Below, in pieces: positions 9,281 to 18,458 of a stretch of DNA of 64,000 nt. The position numbers were made by a program, and so were the translations under genes. The stretch comes from DATFHX01 sp035247945 (lineage in GTDB: Bacteria; Patescibacteriota; Saccharimonadia; Saccharimonadales; Saccharimonadaceae): NCBI GenBank assembly GCA_035247945.1, contig DATFHX010000019.1, positions 1 through 64,000 on the forward strand. The letters are read 5' to 3'. How positions within the stretch are numbered: position 1 is the stretch's first letter; each line of letters opens with the position of its first letter. Under the pieces are notes generated by a model. That model saw only the letters and a list, made by a program, of their open reading frames with translations, did not search any database and was not told where the DNA came from.

Positions 9281-10519
9281 TTACAGATATCTTGTGCTAC
9301 CAAACGGAACCTTCTGCTTAATATATATACCAGTTCCAAGTGTATCCGCAGAGTGTATCGTTCGATCGCCAAATCGTCTGTTAATCGTATCAATCGCATC
9401 TGTCACTTGCTGATCACGGGCGAGCTGGTCACCGAAGAGACTGAGCTGGTCACTCATGCCTTCACTAAGTTGGTAACAGGTAACTCCGATTTCTCGGATC
9501 GTATCGGGGGCTTCGCTAAATAACATTGCCGCCTGAGCATAAATTGCTTCGTTACTAAAGAATGGGAGGGGACACATTCGGCGGCGATGCCAATAACCGT
9601 GATCATAAGTGCGGGCATAGACAAAGACGCCACGCGCTGATCGACCCTTTAAACGGAGGCGGTGACCGACCGACTCGCAGAGGTGATGGAGACGTCGTAA
9701 AATGTCCCCTTTAGTAAGATTTTGCGACTCTAAAACATACTGTCTTCCCACCGTCTTGAGGTCATGCGTCACATCGTCAACTTCCCATCCCCTAAGTCGC
9801 TGGTGCCACTGCCTTCCATTAATACTTTTAAAGACGACGTGATGAAGCGTATCGACACTTGCATCCAAAAATTCAATCGGCGTGTAAATACCAACAGCAT
9901 TAAGTCGGGCTTCATTACGACCGGCAATCCCCGTCAGATCCTGAAGCTTCAGGCGAGAGAGGGTAGGGCGGAGGGAAGTGGAATCGACAACCGTTAGCCC
10001 ATCAGGCTTATTCATCCCTGCCGCTGTTTTCGCCAAGAATCGATTAGGGGCAATGCCGATATTACAGCGCATAGCTTCCCCCACCTCCGTAAAGAGGGCA
10101 TTCTTGATCTCAAGTCCAATATCTCTAAGATCCCTCCCCTTTATGGACTCTGTTGTTTGATGGAAATCAATAATCCCCTCATCAATACTCTTCATCGTAA
10201 TATGCGCCGAATATCGTTTCATGATATCCATGAGCTTATGATAGACATAGCGGTATTTCGGAGGATCACTTTCAAGTGCTACGAGGTCAGGGACAAGTTT
10301 TTTCGCTTCCTTAATCTTCATACCCATCTTGACGCCAAGCTTCTTAGCTTCGTAGCTCGCCGTGACAATCATAGTATGTTCAGTGCGACGATTTGCAATC
10401 ACAACTGGACGATGACGAAGCATCGGACGCGACTGCTGTTCTATCGTCGCAAAACATGAGTTAAGGTCAACATGCATGATGAGCGGTCGCTCATCATTGT
10501 ATTTTTCACTATCCCTCAT
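9281..10519 (-). CDS. dinB: Y-family DNA polymerase (DinB/UmuC type)
   Basis: 412 residues from the ATG at 10519, which overlaps the stop of the upstream small gene by 11 bp and so defines the start. Catalytic acidic residues are visible in MHVDLNSCFA (first Asp) and SIDEG (Asp-Glu). Palm, fingers and little-finger regions are of normal length. Near the C-terminus is QLSLFGD, a standard sliding-clamp binding motif. It performs error-prone translesion synthesis. It is probably cotranscribed with the 89-residue protein before it. Confidence 0.92.
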   Translation of the reverse strand: MRDSEKYNDERPLIMHVDLNSCFATIEQQSRPMLRHRPVVIANRRTEHTMIVTASYEAKKLGVKMGMKIKEAKKLVPDLVALESDPPKYRYVYHKLMDIMKRYSAHITMKSIDEGIIDFHQTTESIKGRDLRDIGLEIKNALFTEVGEAMRCNIGIAPNRFLAKTAAGMNKPDGLTVVDSTSLRPTLSRLKLQDLTGIAGRNEARLNAVGIYTPIEFLDASVDTLHHVVFKSINGRQWHQRLRGWEVDDVTHDLKTVGRQYVLESQNLTKGDILRRLHHLCESVGHRLRLKGRSARGVFVYARTYDHGYWHRRRMCPLPFFSNEAIYAQAAMLFSEAPDTIREIGVTCYQLSEGMSDQLSLFGDQLARDQQVTDAIDTINRRFGDRTIHSADTLGTGIYIKQKVPFGSTRYL

Positions 10520-10778
10520 AGTGATCCATTTCCCTTGTAAGATGCCACGTAAGGCGTTCACTATCAAATTCCAGTCGGTAATCTGTACCACCATCCGTCA
10601 CTTCGAACACATGAATTGTCCGAAGACCTGCATTCGTCGGATGACGGAGCCCCAACTTCTCTACTTCGACTTCCCTCCCATTTGGTCGCCGAAACCGCCT
10701 CGGGAGACAAAGATCAAGGCCCTCTCCAAAGGTAGCCACCACATCAATTCGTTCGTTCAAAAAGATTTCATCATCCAT
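10509..10778 (-). CDS. Small protein coupled to Y-family polymerase
   Basis: 89 residues, acidic and basic mixed, no membrane segment. The central part PRRFRRPNGREVEVEKLG and the end YRLEFDSERLTW look like a small all-beta fold. A GAGG site lies about 10 nt before the ATG. Its last codons contain the polymerase start, so the two are translationally coupled. Small partner genes next to Y-family polymerases are known in actinobacteria, and a similar accessory or regulatory role is possible but unproven. Confidence 0.65.
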   Translation of the reverse strand: MDDEIFLNERIDVVATFGEGLDLCLPRRFRRPNGREVEVEKLGLRHPTNAGLRTIHVFEVTDGGTDYRLEFDSERLTWHLTREMDHYEG

Positions 10779-10928
10779 CGTAAAAAATTCCTCAAAAAAT
10801 TATTCGAAGAAACGGCAATTTATAGATGTATCGCCCGTCTTCCCTGCCCGTCTCATGCAGCGAATCCGTAGACGATGAATGATCCTATACGCGAGGGACG
10901 CTTAACCTAAAGTCAGTGAGTATCACGC

Positions 10929-10940
10929 GGAATTAATTCC
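10929..10940. promoter_or_regulatory. Palindrome next to -10 box of polymerase unit
   Basis: GGAATTAATTCC is a perfect 12-bp inverted repeat. On the minus strand it lies a few bases after a TATAAT box (10942-10947), where an operator would block transcription of the two-gene polymerase unit. It does not match the well-known LexA boxes, so the regulator is unknown. Confidence 0.4.
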
Positions 10941-10973
10941 TATTATACCTCTAGTGTCGCGTAAAAGAAAACT

Positions 10974-11002
10974 GCCACCAGCCGGAATGTCCGGCTGGTG
11001 GC
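10974..11002 (-). terminator. Intrinsic terminator of orphan gene 11021-11395
   Basis: Perfect stem GCCACCAGCCGG with a five-base loop. On the minus strand it is followed by a T-rich run (AGTTTTCTTTT). It lies 18 bp past the stop codon. Confidence 0.75.
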
Positions 11003-11020
11003 TTCACAATGAGGCGGCCA

Positions 11021-11395
11021 CTACTTCAAGGACGCCGCCCACTCCTGGAACAATCGGTCCAGGGCGACTCCGTACTGCTTGGAGAAGTGGGGATACAGGC
11101 ACGGCTGGGCTTCGAGCAGCGACTTGACGCTGATCGTCCATCCATGCTTGATCTCCGTCGGCGTCAGCTTCTCCAGCTTTCCCGACGGCCACACCTTTCG
11201 AGGGGACGCCAGGCATCGGATGTTCAGCGTGACACCGCACTCCGGCGACTTCAGGTCCGGCGCGATGGTACCTGCGAGCAGGTTCCAAAGCCTTGTCGCC
11301 ACCGATTCACGGTATCCGTGCTCGACCGCGAACGCCACCAGGTCCGCCTGCACGACGAACCCCTTGGGAGCCGTCGGAACTTTCCGCTTGGGCAT
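11021..11395 (-). CDS. Orphan protein, RLWNLL family (copy 1)
   Basis: 124 residues, GC-rich, with third codon positions mostly G or C, unlike the neighbouring core genes. The N-terminal half has DLVAFAVEHGY followed by RLWNLL. The C-terminus ends DRLFQEWAASL. The same pattern occurs in the two genes upstream (DLVRFACE, RLWNLL and IDRLLKAWL in the third; DLRQFAGE and KLWKIM in the middle one). No signal peptide or membrane helix. Function unknown. It is probably a soluble helical protein. Confidence 0.62.
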   Translation of the reverse strand: MPKRKVPTAPKGFVVQADLVAFAVEHGYRESVATRLWNLLAGTIAPDLKSPECGVTLNIRCLASPRKVWPSGKLEKLTPTEIKHGWTISVKSLLEAQPCLYPHFSKQYGVALDRLFQEWAASLK

Positions 11396-11483
11396 TACAT
11401 GCCCACCCTTCTTCTCGGGTACTGTGCGTTACATACAGTACCATGTTTTTATAAATATAACAAATAATGGCTCGGATACTTTT

Positions 11484-11517
11484 CCTTGGAGTGACGCCTT
11501 TTGGCGCCACTCCAAGG
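11484..11517 (-). terminator. Hairpin after orphan gene 11522-11905, no U-run
   Basis: Stem of 14 pairs with one mismatch and a TTTT loop (arms CCTTGGAGTG and CACTCCAAGG). It lies 4 bp after the stop codon. No T-run follows on the minus strand, so it may stabilise the mRNA end instead of terminating. Confidence 0.4.
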
Positions 11518-11521
11518 GCCG

Positions 11522-11905
11522 TTACGCGCGCGGATCGCGGAGATACTGCAGCCAGAGATGAAACAGCGACCACATATCCTCACTGTGGCCAAACAGACTG
11601 TACTGCCACCGCTTGGAGTCTAGTGGCAGCCTGGCAAGCGCCTGCCGGTCCAGCGCAACACCTTCTCGCTGAATGTACGGCGGTATGGGGTTGACACTCC
11701 CTGTGAGTGCGTAGCCGGATTCAGCAGACACAGCATCCACGCGCCCCATGCCGTTGTTGATCGTGTATCGATGCAGGTCCTCGGTCATGATCTTCCAGAG
11801 CTTTTGAATGGTGCGCTGGTTGTTCAGATGCCTCATCTCCGGAACTCGACGCGCCAGCTCCCCAGCGAACTGACGTAGGTCAGACTCTTTGACGTACTTT
11901 GTCAC
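11522..11905 (-). CDS. Orphan protein, RLWNLL family (copy 2, divergent)
   Basis: 127 residues from a GTG start only 2 nt after the stop of the preceding gene. It shares the layout of its neighbours: DLRQFAGE near the start, KLWKIM in place of RLWNLL, and a Trp/Leu-rich end (LFHLWLQYL). It has a central insertion (residues about 45-75) not present in the others. No export signal. Function unknown. A GGAAGG site inside the end of the upstream gene can serve as its ribosome-binding site. Confidence 0.6.
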   Translation of the reverse strand: MTKYVKESDLRQFAGELARRVPEMRHLNNQRTIQKLWKIMTEDLHRYTINNGMGRVDAVSAESGYALTGSVNPIPPYIQREGVALDRQALARLPLDSKRWQYSLFGHSEDMWSLFHLWLQYLRDPRA

Positions 11906-11907
11906 GA

Positions 11908-12234
11908 CTATCGCCTTCCGTTCTTGAGCATTTTACTCCTCAGCCATGCTTTCAGGAGCCGATCAATGGTATCCCCATACCCAGGGATACAACCAGGCCC
12001 GACCGAACGAAGCCTCAACAGACTCTTCAGAGACCCCCGCGAAATAGCACGTTCACCCGGAACCACGCTTGAATGAAATACAAGCACTTCTCGATTAAGC
12101 CGATGCTTGAGATGCGCATCGAGCTCACCAAGAAGATTCCAAAGGCGATATGCAGCTTCGCGCGAGAACCGCCCTTCGCATGCAAATCGCACGAGATCAC
12201 TTCGCTCCATCCACACTTCCGCCTCTTGCGGCAT
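11908..12234 (-). CDS. Orphan protein, RLWNLL family (copy 3)
   Basis: 108 residues from the ATG at 12234, chosen because GAGGAG lies 7-8 nt upstream. An in-frame start 10 codons earlier overlaps the promoter. DLVRFACEGRFSREAAYRLWNLL matches copy 1 closely in register, and the end IDRLLKAWL matches DRLFQEWAASL. A TATAAT box on the minus strand at 12264-12269 is the likely promoter of the three-gene unit. Function unknown. Confidence 0.62.
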   Translation of the reverse strand: MPQEAEVWMERSDLVRFACEGRFSREAAYRLWNLLGELDAHLKHRLNREVLVFHSSVVPGERAISRGSLKSLLRLRSVGPGCIPGYGDTIDRLLKAWLRSKMLKNGRR

Positions 12235-12325
12235 GCTACACTCCTCGCGTGCGAACAAGTTCATTATATCAGATCACCCTCTAGAAAATCCGTCAGCTAT
12301 TTGTTATAATCTCCAGAGTACATGT

Positions 12326-12402
12326 GGCAGCGTAGCTCAGTCGGTTAGAGCGTAGGACTCATAAGCCTAAGGTCACTGGTTCGATCCCAGTCGCTGCTAC
12401 CA
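12326..12402 (+). tRNA. tRNA-Met(CAU), probably elongator
   Basis: Full cloverleaf: acceptor GGCAGCG/CGCTGCT, D stem GCTC/GAGC, anticodon loop CTCATAA (CAU), T stem ACTGG/CCAGT, and encoded CCA. One A-G mismatch closes the anticodon stem. The body resembles elongator tRNA-Met. TATAAT at 12305-12310 is its promoter -10. Confidence 0.92.
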
Positions 12403-12403
12403 T

Positions 12404-12437
12404 GAAAATCCCCTCATCGAAAGATGGGGGTATTTTC
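12404..12437 (+). terminator. Terminator of tRNA-Met
   Basis: GAAAATCCCC-TCATC stem with a GAAA loop, then GATGGGGG and TATTTTC. It lies directly after the CCA end and could act on both strands because gene 12469 converges on it. Confidence 0.75.
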
Positions 12438-12468
12438 ATTTTATAGCGATCCTTGCCACAAATAAGAG

Positions 12469-14988
12469 TTATTCGATGCTTCTTTTCCTTACTGCAAGAA
12501 CAGTTGCTGCACCAAACATACTAAGTGCGGCTATTAAGAATGCGCCCGTGCTTTGGCCAGTATCAGCAAGCGTTCCGCCAGTCGATCGAGCAGCTGGAAC
12601 CGCTAGACCTGCAGGGTCAGAAATTGTACCGTTTACAATGCCATCAGCATCCAGGTTGCCGCCATCTGTAATATCAAAACTTGTTTTTGTTAATGATTGG
12701 CCGCCCATAGATAAGCTCTCGACGGCTGCCCCATCTATATTAAAGTACGTCTGATTACTAGGGTTGTATTTACGGAGCATAAAGTTAGCCTGAACTCCGT
12801 AGTAGTACTGTCTTACAGGTGATGTAAACCCTATAGACCCGCCACACGTTGTTTTAAAGTTCATAAGGCCCACAGGATAGTCATAACTCACATCGCTTAC
12901 CGCATCGCTCGATTCTGCCTGCATGCTTGCTGTGTTAATTTGGCAGGAAGGGTCTAGTTCTAGCACCGCATACTTGCCCGTAATACTATTAACAAAACTT
13001 GCAACGTTCATCTGAACACTATCCTGAATGCCGTCGCCGTTTGCATCACCTCCGTTCGGCGCAGCGTCTTCGATGGTATTACTAACACCATCATTATCAG
13101 AATCGGCGATGGTTGCAAACGTACCTATCGAACCGGCCGACTCACCGGCAGGGCCGTTTACCACAAGTTGGTATTCATACGTCGTATCCTGAGTAAGACC
13201 AGTAAGGTTTTGATCGTAAGAACTTGGGAAATTAAGTGGTTGAGTTGGTGTGGTTTGCCACGTCGTAGTTCCCTGTTTACGGTACCTAAAGAAAGCTGTT
13301 CGACCCGTAGAATCGGCGGCGTTGCCCGACGATGCTATGGCATTACTAAATTCAGAAGTATTACCCGCAACATCTGTTGCCGTAGCAGCAAGCGACCAAC
13401 CTGTCGGCAATGCACCCCCGCTAATCTTTAACCAATCCAGGGCGCTTCCATGCAACGAAGCAGTCGTGAAGGTAACATTATCTGCAGAACCCGTAGTAGG
13501 GGTTGGGCCGAATGTCACATTCCCGTCGCCGTCGGTTGTAAAGCTGGTGCTGCCTATCCATATCTGCCCTTCGCCGTATCCAGAAGGATCCGCTGTTTGG
13601 CTAGCATAATAATCCATAGTGAATGCCTGGTTAGGTAGTCCATTGTATGACCCCTCAACCAAAGTCCCAGCTGCAGTTTGAGTAAGAACAGGGAAATTAA
13701 TAATCGTATTTGGACCTGCATCAGGATCTTTGGTGTCATTAGCCGTTACGCCGTTATTACCGAGGTCAATCCCCAAACTGTTATTGTTATAGATGCTATT
13801 CTGACGTATTGTAATGCGACTTGGAACGGTAGGGTCTGTAGCCGCGACAACACCCTTGCTCCCGGCTGAGCCACTTGTGATTGTATTAGCTTGAATAATA
13901 AACGGCGTCTGAACAACGGCCGAAAGTGCCGGCGGCCCTGCAGTAGCCGCCCTGGTTGCAGCAGCACCAGCGGCAAAAATCCCGGCAGTGCTACTATCTT
14001 TGATCTCGTTGCCCTGAATAGTTACTCCGCTAGACCTACTGGCATAAATCCCGTAGGCGCCATTAGCTATTTTATTATTACGAATAATTGCGCCCGGCAT
14101 ACCAGTGTCGGCATTAGTATAGGCACAAGAAATCTGAATGTTTGCCCCCGCTCCAGTTCCAGTTCCACCATTCAAATTAGGTCGCGGCAGAGTACCCGTG
14201 GGGTCAAGACCAAAATAATTACCCTCTATTATCCAGTTGTTGGTGGTGGGTGCAGTGGTAATGAAAATGTTATTACTTGCTATACCATAGCTTTTATTGC
14301 TCCCAATAACATTACCCTGGCCAGGGTTAGGGCCACCAATACGAACATTTTGCGAAAACGCGCTATTGGTACACCCACCAACACCAGCATTGTTTCCATT
14401 TGCAGTGCCGTCCAGATTAATGCCTATAAAGTTGGATTGCAGTGTAAATCCACCCGTACATACAAACTGGCCATTATACGCAACTCGCACCTGGCTAAAC
14501 GCCGAATAGTTTTTAGTGATACCACCGGTTATAGACAGCCCTTTTACGGTCGATCCAACACCCGACGGATTAAAGATAGCCGTAGCCGTCCCCGATTGAG
14601 TCGGAAGACTTGCCCCGTCCACCTGAACAGTCAAGGTTAACGGAAACTGGCTACAGTCGCTACCTGGCTGGCTACAACCATCAATAATGACTGCATTCGA
14701 CCCATCCATTCCAGTGCCAAGTGAAGAACCATCAGTACTAGAATATGGCGCTAGCGGCGAGATAAGATGTGTGCCACCGCCAGGAATGTTGAAGGTGACC
14801 GTGTCAATGCCTGCATTATTATTAGAATCAATTAAAGCTTGACGTAAAGATCCAGCACCACTGTTATTTGTATTTATTACGGTAAACGTGGCGGCACTTG
14901 CCGTCTGGGGTACCGCAAAAGTTACGACGCACGCAGCAAACACGACACATAGGCTTAGCCCTTTAAGAATTGTCTTAGCCCTTATCAT
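12469..14988 (-). CDS. Secreted beta-helix surface protein with LADTG tail
   Basis: 839 residues. Signal peptide (residues 1-32, ending TASA-A). A GSLRQAL segment resembles the CSLREA motif that starts such proteins, followed by about 300 residues of Asn/Gly-rich right-handed beta-helix repeats (N-N-x-I and G-I-x-x-x-N patterns). A fibronectin-like part then a choice-of-anchor-like domain with two Cys follow. The C-terminus has LADTG, a hydrophobic helix, and RKRSIE: a sorting signal. A GGGGG site precedes the ATG. Likely a cell-surface adhesin or glycan-binding protein. Confidence 0.82.
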   Translation of the reverse strand: MIRAKTILKGLSLCVVFAACVVTFAVPQTASAATFTVINTNNSGAGSLRQALIDSNNNAGIDTVTFNIPGGGTHLISPLAPYSSTDGSSLGTGMDGSNAVIIDGCSQPGSDCSQFPLTLTVQVDGASLPTQSGTATAIFNPSGVGSTVKGLSITGGITKNYSAFSQVRVAYNGQFVCTGGFTLQSNFIGINLDGTANGNNAGVGGCTNSAFSQNVRIGGPNPGQGNVIGSNKSYGIASNNIFITTAPTTNNWIIEGNYFGLDPTGTLPRPNLNGGTGTGAGANIQISCAYTNADTGMPGAIIRNNKIANGAYGIYASRSSGVTIQGNEIKDSSTAGIFAAGAAATRAATAGPPALSAVVQTPFIIQANTITSGSAGSKGVVAATDPTVPSRITIRQNSIYNNNSLGIDLGNNGVTANDTKDPDAGPNTIINFPVLTQTAAGTLVEGSYNGLPNQAFTMDYYASQTADPSGYGEGQIWIGSTSFTTDGDGNVTFGPTPTTGSADNVTFTTASLHGSALDWLKISGGALPTGWSLAATATDVAGNTSEFSNAIASSGNAADSTGRTAFFRYRKQGTTTWQTTPTQPLNFPSSYDQNLTGLTQDTTYEYQLVVNGPAGESAGSIGTFATIADSDNDGVSNTIEDAAPNGGDANGDGIQDSVQMNVASFVNSITGKYAVLELDPSCQINTASMQAESSDAVSDVSYDYPVGLMNFKTTCGGSIGFTSPVRQYYYGVQANFMLRKYNPSNQTYFNIDGAAVESLSMGGQSLTKTSFDITDGGNLDADGIVNGTISDPAGLAVPAARSTGGTLADTGQSTGAFLIAALSMFGAATVLAVRKRSIE

Positions 14989-15093
14989 CTTACCCCCACA
15001 CTGCTTTCTAGAAGCGTTAATGGTTTTATTGTAGATTATTTTTTACGGCTTCACAATGTTGACATTGTTATGATTTTGAATGGAAAAGTATGA

Positions 15094-15180
15094 TCACAAG
15101 GCTCGTTTTCGACGAACCATGAATCCGCCAATCCCTACGGCCGCACGTAGAACAGTGACCAGTCTACCAAGATTTAACAG
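15094..15180 (-). pseudogene. Remnant of a surface-protein C-terminal anchor
   Basis: A 28-codon minus-strand frame ends AVGIGGFMVRRKRAL plus a stop codon. It aligns with the end of the neighbouring surface protein (AAMGIGGLVLRRKRIV), including the preceding LLN/LMN. No start codon or body is attached, and a stop codon lies a few codons upstream. It is best read as the tail of a lost gene copy. Confidence 0.6.
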
Positions 15181-15225
15181 ATCATCTTCTGGGCGATCTT
15201 TTACTTAACAGATATAATAAAGTCT

Positions 15226-15765
15226 ATGAACACCTGGAAACGTATCGAGCCTACAGTCGTCAATAAAGTCGGATGGCGCACAGTCGTCACGAAAACATTT
15301 ATAATGCCTAACGGCCAAGAAGCAAGCTTCGATACATTTGGACCTGAGAAGCAACAGTTTGCCGCTATTATCGGCTTAACACCTGAAAACAAAGTTATTA
15401 TCGCTCGACAGTTCCGCGTAGGCCCAGAGGCTATCATGGAAGAACTACCTGGTGGATTTGTCGACGAAGGCGAAGATCATGAAGCAGCGGCACTTCGAGA
15501 GTTCCAGGAAGAAACTGGGTATACTGCCGGAGATGTTACGTATCTTGGGAGCTATAGCAAAGACACCTATATGAATGCTCTGTGGCATGTCTATTTCGCT
15601 ACAGGATGCGTACCTTCCGGCACGCAAACATTAGAGGATGAAGAGCATATTGAAATTGATCTCATTTCAATCGACCAGCTTATCCACAACGCGAAGACGA
15701 ATAAGATGACCGATGCTGTAGCGGTATTAATGGCCTACGATACGTTATTGAGTCTTAGTAAGTAA
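15226..15765 (+). CDS. NUDIX hydrolase, ADP-ribose pyrophosphatase-like
   Basis: 179 residues with a complete Nudix box: GFVDEGE, seven residues, then REFQEETGY. The preceding PGG and the following long beta region resemble ADP-ribose or NDP-sugar pyrophosphatases. Such enzymes cleave a nucleoside diphosphate linked to another moiety using Mg2+. TATAAT at 15213-15218 ends 7 nt before the ATG, so the transcript is probably leaderless. The exact substrate cannot be read from sequence alone. Confidence 0.88.
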   Translation: MNTWKRIEPTVVNKVGWRTVVTKTFIMPNGQEASFDTFGPEKQQFAAIIGLTPENKVIIARQFRVGPEAIMEELPGGFVDEGEDHEAAALREFQEETGYTAGDVTYLGSYSKDTYMNALWHVYFATGCVPSGTQTLEDEEHIEIDLISIDQLIHNAKTNKMTDAVAVLMAYDTLLSLSK

Positions 15766-15830
15766 CTGCATCTGGAATCGAAACGAATATCCCCCATCTA
15801 TCGATGAGAGGTATTTCAAAGACTGCTTTT

Positions 15831-18296
15831 CTACACTATTCGTTTTCGACGAAGGACAAGGCCACCAATGCCCATGGCAGCAAACAGCGTGACAGGTAAG
15901 ACGTAATTCATAAGATTCTGACCGGTAGAAGCAAGCGTATCTGGGTCCGAGGATGCCGGCGATTGAGGCGTAGAGGTAATCTGAGTTATTACGGCACAGT
16001 CAGTATTAAAGTTAGAATCTGCCGGATTCGTTATCGCAGGGTTAGGACAATTCATAGACCCTGTAATGGTGTTAACGAGCGCCTTATTAGCAAGGTGGTC
16101 ACTTTGGTTTACAGTAGCACCATACGTTAGCGTAGCGGTTTTACCTGCAGCAAGATCGCCCGTCCAGATGAGTGATGGAGCGTTATATGTGAATGCACCA
16201 CTTGTCGCATTTGCATCGTCGTTATAGCTAGCATCGTCAATAACATCGGAAAGGGTATCATCAACCGTAAGGTTTGTGAGGTCTACGGCACCCGTGTTCG
16301 TTATTGTGACGACATAATTGACCGCATCACCAGGCAGTACCGAGCTAGGCGATAGTGTTGTCTTCTGCGCCGTCCAAGCCGATACCGCTGTGCTCGTTAC
16401 ACAGTTTGCCTTATATCCAGGCGCACTCGAGTCAAAGATTGGCGTCAATGGACAATCGGCTGAGACAAGCGCATTATTAAGAACTGCATCATTAAGGTTG
16501 CTTGCCCCGTTCACCTTAACTGAGTACGTCACTGTCACGCTGTCCCCTGCGCCACCACTTGCAGCTAGATTTCCATTCCATATGATACGCTTACTTACCG
16601 GGTTATAGGTAAGTACACCCGTGGAAGCGGAGGCATTATTACCATACACCGCATCGTCGAGCACTTCGCTGAGATCGTCAGCGACCGCAACGTTAGAAGC
16701 TCCCGTGCCCCCAATATTAGTAATGACAAACTGGTAGTTTACCGTATCACCAGCTTTAGGATTAGTTGGACTTACTAATGTTTTTTGACTCGTCAGTACT
16801 GGTAGTGGAGTTGTAGTTCGGCATTCTGGATCAATCGCCGGAGAAGCGGTACAGTTCGACTGCGGTCCGGTTCCAACAATCCCATTGTTCAGTTTACCGT
16901 CGCCAGTAACTGGAGAATTCATTGTAAACGAATAGGTAATGGTTGCCGTCTGGCCAACATTTAGATTTCCACCCCACGATATCTGGTTACTTCCGTTCCA
17001 AGCGGGCGTTCCGATCGTTGCACTCACATCATTATTGTACGTGGCATCATCAATGACATTACTCAGGTCATCGGTAAAAGTTAACCCTGTTAAGTTAGTC
17101 GTTCCCTGATTTTCAACGGTTACTGTGTAGGTGAATGTCTGACCCGGAGTAACAGCTGTCACGACGGGATTAACAGTCTTACGGTAGTGTACTTTTGTGA
17201 GCGTAGTTGTAAACGTATTCGTGGATCCAGTTGTCTCCTGAAGCCCATCTCTTCCCTGCCAGCGTACAACTGCCAGGAACTCATACTGGGTGCCCGGAGC
17301 GAGACCATTGACATTCGCGCTAAATGATCCCGCTGCCGTAACAGGCTGCGGTGAGGTTTGGGAGTAAGGGCCAGTTGATCCCGCCACCCTATACCGGTAA
17401 AAGACATTCGCGTCTGTAAAATCTCCGAGTGTGCCCAGCGTGCCATTTAGTGTTGCAGAGTTGTCTGCGATGTTAGTGGCCGTGTTCGTTGTTACTTGCG
17501 GTGCCATAGGGGCATCGTTGTAGATCTTCACGTCACTAATAGTTGCCAGCGGCGCATGTTCCCTCGTATCCTGGCCGATGTAGGTATTGGCTGTCGGCAG
17601 ACTCATCGTTGTACCACTGTAATTAATCGGGAAATTCGGATCTTCAACACCATTTATATAGAGGTGAAGCTTCCCTCCGTCGGCGACTTGTTCAATGTGT
17701 GTCCATTGACCAACCGGTATTACTGCCGCAGAGTCGGTTAATGGAGCAAAGCTACCATTAGAGTTCCGGTGGTGTGGACGGATATGTCCCGTGTTATTTA
17801 CATAGATCATCCATGCCCAGTTCGCTGCAGACGAATTACGCCCTACCAGGTTTGCCCATGTTCCACTGGTCCCGACATATCCAGGTTTAAACTTAACCCA
17901 CAGTGACACAGTGTAATTGTCCATCTGATCCAGAGCTGGACTGTTTCCTAGATTAACAGTATTCGCTGCCGTGGCTGTTGTACCGCTCCCGTCGAAATCG
18001 AGCGCAAAAGGTGTCGTCCCATCGTGACCAGGTGATACCCAAGAGGGACTACCCGTACCCGTGCCTCGAATAATCGTGCCGTTATTGCCGTTACCAGAGG
18101 AGTCGGCTGCCGTCGTGCCCGTACCTTCATCAAGTTTCCACTGACCGATAAGTCCGGATGCTGCGTATGCGAATGATTTAGTTGTAAGAATTGCAAGTAT
18201 CGGTACGGCTAGGACAAGCAGCGCAAGGTAAAGCAGATGCTTTTTAGCAGATACTCCAGTACGATATAGCCGATACGGTTTTCTTTTTATTTGCAT
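15831..18296 (-). CDS. LamG/DUF11-repeat surface protein with LASTG tail
   Basis: 821 residues from the ATG at 18296. The 15 codons before it overlap a TATGAT promoter element. A signal anchor (residues about 20-45) precedes a LamG-like lectin domain starting GLIGQWKLDEG. Next come a fibronectin-like region and three DUF11-type repeats of about 115 residues, each with a DDLS-x-V-x-DDA-x-Y core. The end is LASTG, a hydrophobic helix and LRRKRIV. It is a probable cell-wall-anchored stalk with a glycan-binding head. Confidence 0.83.
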   Translation of the reverse strand: MQIKRKPYRLYRTGVSAKKHLLYLALLVLAVPILAILTTKSFAYAASGLIGQWKLDEGTGTTAADSSGNGNNGTIIRGTGTGSPSWVSPGHDGTTPFALDFDGSGTTATAANTVNLGNSPALDQMDNYTVSLWVKFKPGYVGTSGTWANLVGRNSSAANWAWMIYVNNTGHIRPHHRNSNGSFAPLTDSAAVIPVGQWTHIEQVADGGKLHLYINGVEDPNFPINYSGTTMSLPTANTYIGQDTREHAPLATISDVKIYNDAPMAPQVTTNTATNIADNSATLNGTLGTLGDFTDANVFYRYRVAGSTGPYSQTSPQPVTAAGSFSANVNGLAPGTQYEFLAVVRWQGRDGLQETTGSTNTFTTTLTKVHYRKTVNPVVTAVTPGQTFTYTVTVENQGTTNLTGLTFTDDLSNVIDDATYNNDVSATIGTPAWNGSNQISWGGNLNVGQTATITYSFTMNSPVTGDGKLNNGIVGTGPQSNCTASPAIDPECRTTTPLPVLTSQKTLVSPTNPKAGDTVNYQFVITNIGGTGASNVAVADDLSEVLDDAVYGNNASASTGVLTYNPVSKRIIWNGNLAASGGAGDSVTVTYSVKVNGASNLNDAVLNNALVSADCPLTPIFDSSAPGYKANCVTSTAVSAWTAQKTTLSPSSVLPGDAVNYVVTITNTGAVDLTNLTVDDTLSDVIDDASYNDDANATSGAFTYNAPSLIWTGDLAAGKTATLTYGATVNQSDHLANKALVNTITGSMNCPNPAITNPADSNFNTDCAVITQITSTPQSPASSDPDTLASTGQNLMNYVLPVTLFAAMGIGGLVLRRKRIV

Positions 18297-18458
18297 AGTT
18301 ACTAAATTAATCATACCATAAGCATTTCTTTTGCGACTCATTTAGCTCTAGATGGAGGATCCTGTCTTGATAGAGCCGATTTTCTGTCAGTAACAACCTT
18401 GGAGGATTATTATCCACTTTTTAATCAAAAGTAGTTTTGTGGATATGACGATATCTTT

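Noticed and set aside
13891..14640. Long plus-strand frame of 249 codons
   Set aside because: It is antisense to the beta-helix surface protein, whose repeats, signal peptide and tail are clear. The product has no domain and looks like reverse reading of Asn/Gly-rich codons.
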